NCBI GenBank assembly: GCA_040080215.1
Contig: JBEBIT010000003.1
Coordinates: forward strand, 55,892-119,891
Direction of reading: 5' to 3'
DNA length: 64,000 bases
Source: CAIUGU01 sp040080215
GTDB lineage: Bacteria > Pseudomonadota > Gammaproteobacteria > Steroidobacterales > Steroidobacteraceae
In this document: piece by piece, positions 29,598-36,379 of the stretch
How positions within the stretch are numbered: the first letter of the stretch is position 1
Layout of the letters: the number at the start of each line of letters is the position of its first letter
Notes under the pieces: generated by a model
The model's input: the letters and a program-made list of their open reading frames with translations, nothing else
What the model was told of the DNA's origin: nothing
The model's database searches: none
Made by a program: the position numbers and the translations under genes

Positions 29598-29968
29598 CCG
29601 GGAAACGGCGGCTGGTCCCGGCCGCGGACTCCCCCTGGACCTTATGTGAAATGATGAATCTCGATAGCCTGTCTGCAAGTTACGACAATTGCGCAGGTGT
29701 CCAACGTTGGGTCTAGTTGCCCGCGTTGCTCTGGCAAACCCGTCGAAAGGCGGGGACGCAAAGCCTCCGATCCAAGGGCTCTCGGGCCCAGGGATAGCGG
29801 GGTTGCCGGTTCGGTCCTCAGCGCATGAGGACGAGTCGTCAGCTCATTCGATCGCGGGCTTCCGCGATTCGCTTCCCGGAGTGTCTTGCACCGCTGCGCT
29901 AGAGCATGAACGCAGTGTCGGGGAACGGCTTGGCCGCGTGAAGGCCAAAACTGATCGGATGGGGTTGC
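29598..29968. other. intergenic leader between the two Ig-domain genes
   Basis: A 371-base stretch without a protein gene. It contains the second c-di-GMP-I riboswitch and, after it, a short CCTCA-loop-TGAGG hairpin near 29816-29831 that may belong to the expression platform. No clear Rho-independent terminator for the first Ig gene is visible. Confidence 0.6.
29725..29815 (+). ncRNA. c-di-GMP-I (GEMM-I) riboswitch, canonical copy
   Basis: The core at 29733-29807 reads GGCAAACC, then a stem closed by GAAA, GGGGACGCAAAGCCTCCG, a P3 hairpin with CCAAGGGC..GCCC, and GGATAGCGGGGTTGCC. GGCAA pairs with TTGCC to form P1. The binding-pocket neighbourhood (GGCAAACC, ACGCAAAGCC) and the tetraloop-receptor side (GGATAGCGGGG) match the Vibrio Vc2 RNA closely. 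It sits about 160 bases before the second Ig-domain gene. Confidence 0.93.
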
Positions 29969-31432
29969 ATGCAAATGAGCTTCGACCATAGCGCATACGA
30001 AATCGGCATGGCCCGCCGCGCCGCAAACCCCGGACGTGCGTCGCGACTGACCACGGCTTTCATGATGGCCGTGACCACTGTCGCACTCAGCGGTTGCCTT
30101 GAGGACACCCCAGCGTCGACAGCGACGGGCACGAATACGGCCATTGCCGCAACCATCGAGAACCGCTCACCATAAATCGCCGGGGCTTCCGCCGCAATGG
30201 TGGCAGCCGGTTCCGCGTACAACTTCGCACCTCAGGCCTCCGATCCTGATGGCGACGCGTTGACCTTCGGCATCCAGAACGCTCCTTCGTGGGTGACATT
30301 CGATACGGCGACTGGCGTACTCGCCGGACTGCCTTCCGCCGCCAATGTCGGCAACTATTCCAACGTGGTAATCAGCGTATCAGACGGCATCCCTATGGCT
30401 GCATTGCCTGCGTTCTCGATTCAGGTTACCGCTGCTACCACACCTGCGCCGACACCGACCGGGAATACGCCGCCCACGATAGCGGGCGTTCCGCCAACGA
30501 CTGCTACCATCGGTACGGCGTACACGTTCCAGCCGTCGGCCAGCGTTCTTGATGGCAACACTTTGACCTTCAGCATCTCCGGCAAGCCCGCGTGGGCTAC
30601 CTTCAGCACGAGTACTGGCAGACTTGCCGGCACTCCTACTGCTGCCGGCACATTCTCAGGTATGAGAATAAGTGTCAGCGACGGGACGGCATCGACCTCT
30701 CTCCCCACCTTCAGCATCACCGTCCAGGCCGTCGCGAATCGAGCCCCGGTCATATCCGGCACGCCCGCTACGTCGGTTGCCGTAGGTGCCAGCTGTTCCT
30801 TCCAACCCACGGCAACCGATGCTGACGGCAATACCCTCGGCTTCTCGATCGCCAACAAGCCAACGTGGGCAAGCTTCAGCACGACGACGGGACGACTTTC
30901 CGGCGTACCGACGACCGCCGCAGTGCACTCCGGAATCGTGATCAGCGTAAGCGATGGCAAAGTCACGACCTCGCTTCCCGCTTTCACATTGACCGTGACT
31001 GGCGTGGCGAATCGGGCACCCACGATCCGTGGTAGTCCTGCCACATCTATCGCGGTTGGGTCGGCGTACGCATTCTCGCCCTCTGCCAGTGATGCGGACG
31101 GGGACGCTCTCACTTTCAGCATTGCAAACAAGCCGGCTTGGGCAACGTTCTCCATCGCCGTAACTCAGGTGGCAACGGGCAGCTCCACCCTTTCGTGGAT
31201 GGCGCCGACCCAGAACACGGACGGGAGCGCGCTGACCAATCTGTCCGGATACCGGATCTACTATGGAACCAGCGCGACCTCGCTCACTCAATCGATCGAC
31301 CTTCCAAGCGCCGGTATCCTGACCTACGTGCTTGGCAATCTTTCTCCTGCCACCTGGTACTTCGCCGTCAAGGCTGTCGCCGGCGGAGTCGAGAGCAACC
31401 TGTCGAACGTCGCGAGCAAGACCATCACCTGA
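29969..31432 (+). pseudogene. second Ig-domain/FN3 lipoprotein gene, interrupted by a stop codon
   Basis: A paralogue of the preceding gene. The frame starts with a lipoprotein signal (TAFMMAVTTVALSGC, Cys43) and runs into the first Ig domain as ENRSP. There a TAA at 30173-30175 (codon 69) stops it. The same frame continues without shift as IAGASAAMVAAGSAYNFAPQ, so a single codon separates the halves. Three full Ig domains follow, then a fourth cut short after KPAWATF, then an FN3 domain ending SNVASKTIT. An internal ATG at 30197 could start a 411-residue product, but it would lack an export signal. Causes to consider: nonsense mutation, sequencing error, or stop readthrough. Confidence 0.8.
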
Positions 31433-31462
31433 CGGGGATTTCGTTTCACGCCGTCGAATGGC

Positions 31463-31492
31463 AAGGGCCGGTTGTACCGGCCCTTCTTCGTT
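31463..31492 (+). terminator. Rho-independent terminator after the Ig-domain pseudogene
   Basis: A perfect 9-bp stem (AAGGGCCGG / CCGGCCCTT) with loop TTGTA, followed by CTTCGTT. It lies 31 bases past the stop codon. The T-tract is interrupted, so strength is moderate. Confidence 0.65.
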
Positions 31493-31603
31493 GCAGAGGC
31501 CGCGCGATAAAGTGGCGATCGTTTCCCGCCAGGGAGGAAACCCAATTCTTGACTGCGCGGCCCGATCCGTGGCGCGTCAGCAACGATCGGCGAGCTGCAC
31601 TGC

Positions 31604-31655
31604 GGAAAGCCAAGGGAATCCGCGGTACCTAAGCGAGCAGCGGTAACGGCTTTCC
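31604..31655. repeat. 8-bp inverted repeat GGAAAGCC / GGCTTTCC
   Basis: Arms at 31604-31611 and 31648-31655 are separated by 36 bases. It may be the base of a leader structure for the hypothetical gene at 31779, or chance. Confidence 0.3.
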
Positions 31656-31778
31656 AGCAACAGCGGACTTCACCGGAAACTCGTGGCAGGACCGCGCAAC
31701 TCCGCATCTCGACAGCCTCAGGTTGCAAGCCCATGATGCCGCGACCCAATCTGTTCCGGAGTCGAGTTACGGGTCCCC

Positions 31779-32252
31779 ATGGCTGCCAAGATCAGATTCA
31801 CATCCTTCGTGGAGGCCGTGGAGCGCGGCAACCTGGAAGCGTTGGTCTTCTTCAATGCAAGTCAGGATCGGGTTCTCGACGGGATCATTGAAGCGATCGA
31901 CAAGTTCGGCCCACCCGAGATTGTCGAGGAGGGAGCCAAGCTACGAGTGCGGGTAACCGGCAAGGCGGAGGCGCAGTCCCTGTTCGCTATTGATGCGGTG
32001 TCGGGCAGGCCCCTGGGCATAGCCGTCTACCTGCGATCCGACCTTGAGAACATCGCGGTGCTGCATCTCGGCATCGCAGAGGAGTTTGCGGCGAACGGCC
32101 CCCTTTCCGGGGAGCATCTGCTGTTCAGGCTGTTGCGCGAGTTGCGTCGTTGCAGCCGTCGACTGAAAGGCGTGCGCAGGATGGAGGTCATCTACCTGTC
32201 GGGTCGCAACGGGCCAAAGGCACGAGCCGGCATCCGCAAGACGCCGCTATAG
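31779..32252 (+). CDS. hypothetical protein, 157 residues
   Basis: No family is recognised. The protein is soluble, without signal peptide or membrane segment. The sequence alternates predicted helix (FVEAVERGNLEALVFF) and strand (AKLRVRVTGKAEAQSLFAID; AVYLRSDLENIAVLHLGIAEEF). It ends in a basic helical region (RLLRELRRCSRRLKGVRRMEVIYL). The middle loosely recalls an N-acyltransferase-like strand-helix order, without the acetyl-CoA motif. It is convergent with the NYN-domain gene, 4 bases apart. Confidence 0.6.
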   Translation: MAAKIRFTSFVEAVERGNLEALVFFNASQDRVLDGIIEAIDKFGPPEIVEEGAKLRVRVTGKAEAQSLFAIDAVSGRPLGIAVYLRSDLENIAVLHLGIAEEFAANGPLSGEHLLFRLLRELRRCSRRLKGVRRMEVIYLSGRNGPKARAGIRKTPL

Positions 32253-32256
32253 GGAA

Positions 32257-33084
32257 TCAGGGCTGGTCATCGGATCGTGCGTGGCCGCGCACGATATAGC
32301 CACCCGATTTCTGGTCGGCTTCCAGCGTGAGGAGGTGGCGCTTCTGTGCTTCCTCGAGCAGCTCGCTAAATGTACGGAAGCCGTAGTAGCTTTCATTGAA
32401 GCCGGGATTCCGGCGCTTCAGCGCCTGTTTGACCATCGAGCCCCAGATCTTTTCGTCCTGGTCTCTCTCCTCGGCCAAAGCCTCTATCGTGTCGAGCACC
32501 AGGTCAAAGGCCTGCAGCTTGCGCTCCTCGTCACCCTTGGGCGCATCCTTCTGCGATTCCGTAACGGGCTTGCGGGCGGTCTGCTTGCGACGTGTTCGCT
32601 GCTTGGTTTCATCCTGCCTGACTAGGTCGTCGTAGAAGATGAACTCGTCGCAGTTCGCGATCAACAGATCGGATGTCGAGCTCTTGACCCCAAGCCCGAT
32701 CACCGCCTTGTTGTTCTCGCGCAGCTTGCTGACGAGGGGCGAGAAGTCCGAGTCGCCGCTTATGATGACAAACGTGTCGACATGGGCCTTGGTATAGCAA
32801 AGGTCGAGCGCGTCCACGACCAGCCGGATGTCTGCCGAATTCTTTCCCGAGATCCGCAGGTGCGGGATCTCGATCATCTCGAAAGACGCTTCGTGCATCG
32901 ATGCCTTGAATTCCTTGTAGCGATCCCAGTCGCAATAGGCCTTCTTGACGACGATGCTGCCCTTCAGGAGGAGCCTTTCGAGGACCCGGTTGATGTCGAA
33001 CTTGGCGTACTTCGCGTCACGAACGCCAAGAGCAACGTTCTCGAAATCGCAGAACAGAGCCATGTTTGTCGTGGGGTGCGCCAT
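32257..33084 (-). CDS. NYN domain protein with OST-HTH/LOTUS domain
   Basis: A 275-residue protein. The N-terminal NYN (PIN-like, LabA/DUF88) nuclease fold has acidic residues in ALFCDFENVALG, NSADIRLVVDAL and SGDSDFSPLV. A basic linker (KQRTRRKQTARK) precedes a C-terminal OST-HTH/LOTUS domain (KIWGSMVKQALKRRNPGFNESYYGFRTFSELLEEAQ). NYN proteins cleave RNA in characterised relatives and LOTUS domains bind RNA or RNPs, so an RNA-processing role is inferred. Confidence 0.9.
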   Translation of the reverse strand: MAHPTTNMALFCDFENVALGVRDAKYAKFDINRVLERLLLKGSIVVKKAYCDWDRYKEFKASMHEASFEMIEIPHLRISGKNSADIRLVVDALDLCYTKAHVDTFVIISGDSDFSPLVSKLRENNKAVIGLGVKSSTSDLLIANCDEFIFYDDLVRQDETKQRTRRKQTARKPVTESQKDAPKGDEERKLQAFDLVLDTIEALAEERDQDEKIWGSMVKQALKRRNPGFNESYYGFRTFSELLEEAQKRHLLTLEADQKSGGYIVRGHARSDDQP

Positions 33085-33175
33085 GTGCGTGCTTCGCTGG
33101 AGGATAGAGAACCGCGAGAACTGCGGTCAGGGATCAGGGAGTGCAGACCGTTGGACGGACCGGTCGCGTGAATCC

Positions 33176-33208
33176 GCCGGCATGCCCGCAGAAGGCGGGC
33201 ATGCCGGC
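33176..33208. repeat. strong hairpin between dsbA and the NYN gene
   Basis: A perfect 14-bp stem (GCCGGCATGCCCGC / GCGGGCATGCCGGC) with loop AGAAG, 11 bases past the dsbA stop on the minus strand. There is no U-tract on the minus strand. It could stop RNA polymerase, protect the 3' end, or be a repetitive palindromic element. Confidence 0.6.
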
Positions 33209-33218
33209 TTATGTGCGC

Positions 33219-34094
33219 TCAGCCGCGTTCGCGGGCTGCGAGTTCGTCGATGAGCTGGAGCAACTGCTGGTTACCGCCAGCCGAGCCGACGTCGGCGGTG
33301 TACTTGCCGTTCACGACAACCATCGGGACGCCCTGCACGCGGTACCGACGGTTGAGTTCCTCGGCTCGCCGCAATTTCGCCTCGACCGCGAACGAGTTCG
33401 CGGCCTTCTTGTACTCATCGGCAGTTACGCCGTGCTGGCCGAGGAAAGCAACGATCTTGTCCGTGGAGTCGAGCAGGTTCCTGCTGACGTTGATCTCGCG
33501 GAAGATGATCGGATGCAGCTCTTCCAGCTTGCCGAGCGCTTCCACCGTATAGAACAAGCGGGCATGCGTCTTCAGCATGTCGTTCCACATCGCAGGGACA
33601 CGCACGAACTGCACGTAGGGAGCCTTGCCTGACTTGCGCCAACTCTCGACCGACGGGTCGAGCGCAAAGCAATGCGGGCAGCCGTACCAGAAGATCTCGA
33701 CGGCCTCGACCTGGCCGGGAGAGACGCTTGTCGGCTGAGCAGGAACCAGTGGCTTGTAGTTCACGCCCTGCTGGAACCTGGATGCCTGGGCCTGGGCGGA
33801 CGCCACGGGCGACAAGTCACGCAACCTGAGGGAACCCGATGGAGCAGGCGCCTCTTCGACCGTCTCCTGCTGGTCTTCAATCTCGCTGATCTCGGCCGCC
33901 GCCGTAACCTGTCCCGATTCGGTCACGGAAGCCTGGGGTGGCGCTTCCGCGGCCGCTGGGGCAGCTGCCGGGGCTTCAGACGCAGGGGCGGGCGGTGTTG
34001 CCGGTGTGGCGGGCTTGTCGGGAGAGCAGGCAGCGACAAACACCAGCCAGCTGGCAGCCAGAGTTGCAATGAGTGGCTTCATGCCCGTCTTCAT
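33219..34094 (-). CDS. dsbA: DsbA family thiol:disulfide interchange lipoprotein
   Basis: A 291-residue periplasmic disulfide oxidase. A lipobox-like signal (WLVFVAAC, Cys23) is followed by an unusual Ala/Pro/Glu-rich linker of about 85 residues, then a thioredoxin-fold DsbA domain. The active site is CPHC (residues 139-142 in EIFWYGCPHCFALDP) and the cis-Pro loop is VQGVPMVVVNGKY. AGAGGG precedes the ATG. It lies 13 bases after cytochrome c4, an arrangement known in related gammaproteobacteria. The long linker probably spans from the membrane into the periplasm. Confidence 0.92.
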   Translation of the reverse strand: MKTGMKPLIATLAASWLVFVAACSPDKPATPATPPAPASEAPAAAPAAAEAPPQASVTESGQVTAAAEISEIEDQQETVEEAPAPSGSLRLRDLSPVASAQAQASRFQQGVNYKPLVPAQPTSVSPGQVEAVEIFWYGCPHCFALDPSVESWRKSGKAPYVQFVRVPAMWNDMLKTHARLFYTVEALGKLEELHPIIFREINVSRNLLDSTDKIVAFLGQHGVTADEYKKAANSFAVEAKLRRAEELNRRYRVQGVPMVVVNGKYTADVGSAGGNQQLLQLIDELAARERG

Positions 34095-34107
34095 GTAAGT
34101 GACCCTC

Positions 34108-34719
34108 TTAACGTAGTCCCTGGACGTAGGAAGCCAGCGCATCGATCTGCTCGTCGCTGAGCAGGGCTGCGACGCTTCGCATCATCTGATTCTGGTCGGT
34201 TGCACGCTCGCCACGCTTGTAAGCGCGGAGCTGCGCGGCGACATAGGTTGCATGCTGGCTCTTGATGGCGGGATACAGGGCAGCGGGGTTGCCGTTGCCG
34301 CCGGGGCCATGACATGCGATGCAAGCGGTCAATTGCGCCTTCTGGTCGCCGCCGCGGTAGAGCTTCTGGCCAAGAGCGACCTTGTTTGCGTCAGCCTCCT
34401 TGCCTTTTGCGCGCTGCGCGGAGAAATACGCACCGAGGTCCAGCATGTCCTGGTCGGACAGCGTGGAGGCCATCGGCGCCATCAACACGTTCGCACGGCC
34501 ACCGGACTTGAAGGCCTTGAGCTGCTTGACGGTGTATTCCGCGTGCTGGCCCGCGATCGAAGGCCATTCCGGGTTGACGCTATTGCCATCGAGCCCGTGA
34601 CAAGCTACACAGGTCGCCGCTTTTGCCTGTCCCGCTTCTGCCGACCCGGCTTCGCCCTGGGCGAACACGGCCTGACTGACGCACAGGCTGGCAAGAACGG
34701 CTATCGACTTGAACTTCAT
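34108..34719 (-). CDS. dihaem cytochrome c4
   Basis: A 203-residue exported protein. The signal peptide ends AVFAQ. Two class-I cytochrome c domains carry CVACH (residues 37-41) and CIACH (133-137), with distal Met ligands in NVLMAPMAS and NQMMRSVAALL. It probably carries electrons between the bc1 complex and terminal oxidase. GGGGAG lies 8 bases before the ATG. It is upstream of and co-oriented with dsbA. Confidence 0.93.
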   Translation of the reverse strand: MKFKSIAVLASLCVSQAVFAQGEAGSAEAGQAKAATCVACHGLDGNSVNPEWPSIAGQHAEYTVKQLKAFKSGGRANVLMAPMASTLSDQDMLDLGAYFSAQRAKGKEADANKVALGQKLYRGGDQKAQLTACIACHGPGGNGNPAALYPAIKSQHATYVAAQLRAYKRGERATDQNQMMRSVAALLSDEQIDALASYVQGLR

Positions 34720-34929
34720 CGCTACAACTCCCCTAGATACTGGTCCCGCCAGATCTGATCAGGCCTTAAGGCACCATACCGGACCCGCCGGGCCCGCCGG
34801 CCAGCCCCTGGCTGGCGCGAAACGCCCTGCAAGACCCTGTGTGCGGCCGCTGGCTCCGGCGCAGGAACTCGGAATTGTACACTAAGGCGCGCAAACGCCA
34901 GCCGCCCGGTAGTTCATTTAGGAACTCTT

Positions 34930-35550
34930 ATGTCCCAGTATCCAAACGTTAAATTCATGCTGGGCGCTTGGCAACCCGGACAATTCCCTGCCGACGCCGG
35001 TGCGGAGGTCGCGCTGGTTGGTCGGTCGAACTCCGGCAAGTCGAGCGCCCTCAATACCCTGATGGGCCGCAAGGGCCTCGCCCGCATCAGCAAGACGCCG
35101 GGATTGACCCAGCAAATCAATTTCTTCGAGATCAATCCGGCCGAGCGACTGGTGGACCTGCCGGGGTACGGGTTTGCAAAGGTTCCGGCCAGAATCCAGG
35201 AGCATTGGCGCGAGCTCATGACGCGCTACTTCGAGTCCAGGCAGTCCCTGACCGGCATCATGGTCATCATGGATGCCAGGCGGCCGCTGCGCGACCTCGA
35301 CTGGACGATGCTGGAATGGGCCGAGGCCCGCCAGATTCCGGCGCATCTCATCATCACCAAGTGCGACAAATTGAGTCGCGACGAAGGGTTACGGACGCTC
35401 AAGCAGGTTCGGGCCGAGGCCCCCTCCTACGCGACCGCCCAGCTCTTCTCGTCCGTCAGCAAAGCCGGGACAGACGAGGCCAGGGCCTGGCTCGACGCGC
35501 GCCTAAAAGAACCCCGGCAACCTCACGAGGAGGTCACCGGGGCAGACTAG
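34930..35550 (+). CDS. engB: ribosome biogenesis GTPase EngB/YsxC
   Basis: A 206-residue small GTPase required for late 50S subunit assembly. Motifs: G1 GRSNSGKSS, G3 DLPGYGFAKV, G4 TKCDKL, and G5-like SSVSKAG. AGGAACTCTT precedes the ATG. The gene is divergent from the cytochrome c4-dsbA pair, with a 210-base GC-rich gap that contains a 7-bp hairpin (GCCAGCC/GGCTGGC at 34800-34816). Confidence 0.95.
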   Translation: MSQYPNVKFMLGAWQPGQFPADAGAEVALVGRSNSGKSSALNTLMGRKGLARISKTPGLTQQINFFEINPAERLVDLPGYGFAKVPARIQEHWRELMTRYFESRQSLTGIMVIMDARRPLRDLDWTMLEWAEARQIPAHLIITKCDKLSRDEGLRTLKQVRAEAPSYATAQLFSSVSKAGTDEARAWLDARLKEPRQPHEEVTGAD

Positions 35551-35578
35551 CCCGGCATGGGGATGCACCGGGGCAGTA

Positions 35579-35607
35579 TTGCCCGCAAAAGGGAGGATCG
35601 CGGGCAA
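35579..35607. repeat. hairpin downstream of engB
   Basis: An 8-bp stem (TTGCCCGC / GCGGGCAA) with a 13-base loop, 29 bases after the engB stop. No T-run. It is a possible Rho-dependent pause or 3'-end stabiliser in the 173-base gap before the convergent barrel gene. Confidence 0.4.
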
Positions 35608-35723
35608 GAGCATCGCAATGACGCTCGCAGTCTGGGACCGCTTCACGTTCAAGGAAGTTCCCGTCGGCCAAGCCCAATACTTGGCTCGGTGGTACCCGAG
35701 TCAGGCTGGAGCGAAAGGCACGA

Positions 35724-36263
35724 TCAGAGAAACGTCCAGGTCAGACCGATCGAAAACAGTTTCACATCGTTCAGTTCTTCGATCTTGAAGACCTCGTACT
35801 CGCCCCGGATGCTGAGGCTGAGCAACCGGAACTGCACGCCGACCCCATACGAAAAATCCGTGCCGCTCTCGTCCATCGACAGGGCGGGCAGGGCGGGAGC
35901 GCTCAGGCTCGCATCCCAGTTCACGAGGCCCGCTTTCGCAAAGATATCCACCGGTCCCACAGGCAGGAAGCCGACGGCATAGGCCGAGATGCCCTTGCCA
36001 TCCGACTTGATGTTGACGCCGCCGACCGAATCATCGGGGCTGCCGAAATCGACGTAGTTGGCTTCGACGCCCAGCCAGTCGAGAGGCCTCAGCCCCGCGA
36101 TGAACTTGAAGGCCGTATCCGTGCCGTCGAATTTCAAAGCCTGTTCCGTCAACTGGATACTCGATTGACCCAGGCTGCCGCCCAGATAGAAGCCGTTGTC
36201 TGCGGCCCCTGCGGACCCGCAGCCCAACACCAGAAGCGCTGCGGGGAACATGAACTTGCGCAT
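35724..36263 (-). CDS. outer membrane beta-barrel protein
   Basis: A 179-residue exported protein. The signal peptide is MRKFMFPAALLVLGCGSAGA, before ADNGFYLGGSLGQSSIQ. The rest is a row of amphipathic strands (YLGGSLGQS, FKFIAGLRPLDWLGVEANYVDFG, GISAYAVGFLPVGPVDIFAKAGL, FSYGVGVQFRLLSLSIRGEYEVF) ending in aromatic-rich WTFL. This matches the 8-stranded OmpA/porin-like opa family. GAGGAG lies 8 bases before the ATG. The function is unknown beyond membrane location. Confidence 0.85.
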   Translation of the reverse strand: MRKFMFPAALLVLGCGSAGAADNGFYLGGSLGQSSIQLTEQALKFDGTDTAFKFIAGLRPLDWLGVEANYVDFGSPDDSVGGVNIKSDGKGISAYAVGFLPVGPVDIFAKAGLVNWDASLSAPALPALSMDESGTDFSYGVGVQFRLLSLSIRGEYEVFKIEELNDVKLFSIGLTWTFL

Positions 36264-36379
36264 GATCTCTACTCCTCGACGGATGCCGTCTTGCCTGCTG
36301 CTCGACTACCCGCTGATCGTAGCAGTCGTATCCCGGAACGAAATTGTCGGAGAAACCCGACACGCGTGCTCCTTCGGAA

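Larger units (their letters stand above)
31433..31778. other. 346-base intergenic region
   Basis: It holds a Rho-independent-type hairpin directly after the Ig pseudogene and an 8-bp inverted repeat. No protein gene is recognised. Confidence 0.6.

Noticed and set aside
28119..31432. CRISPR-like or satellite repeat
   Set aside because: The repetition is at the level of about 90-residue Ig domains in coding sequence, not short regularly spaced DNA repeats.
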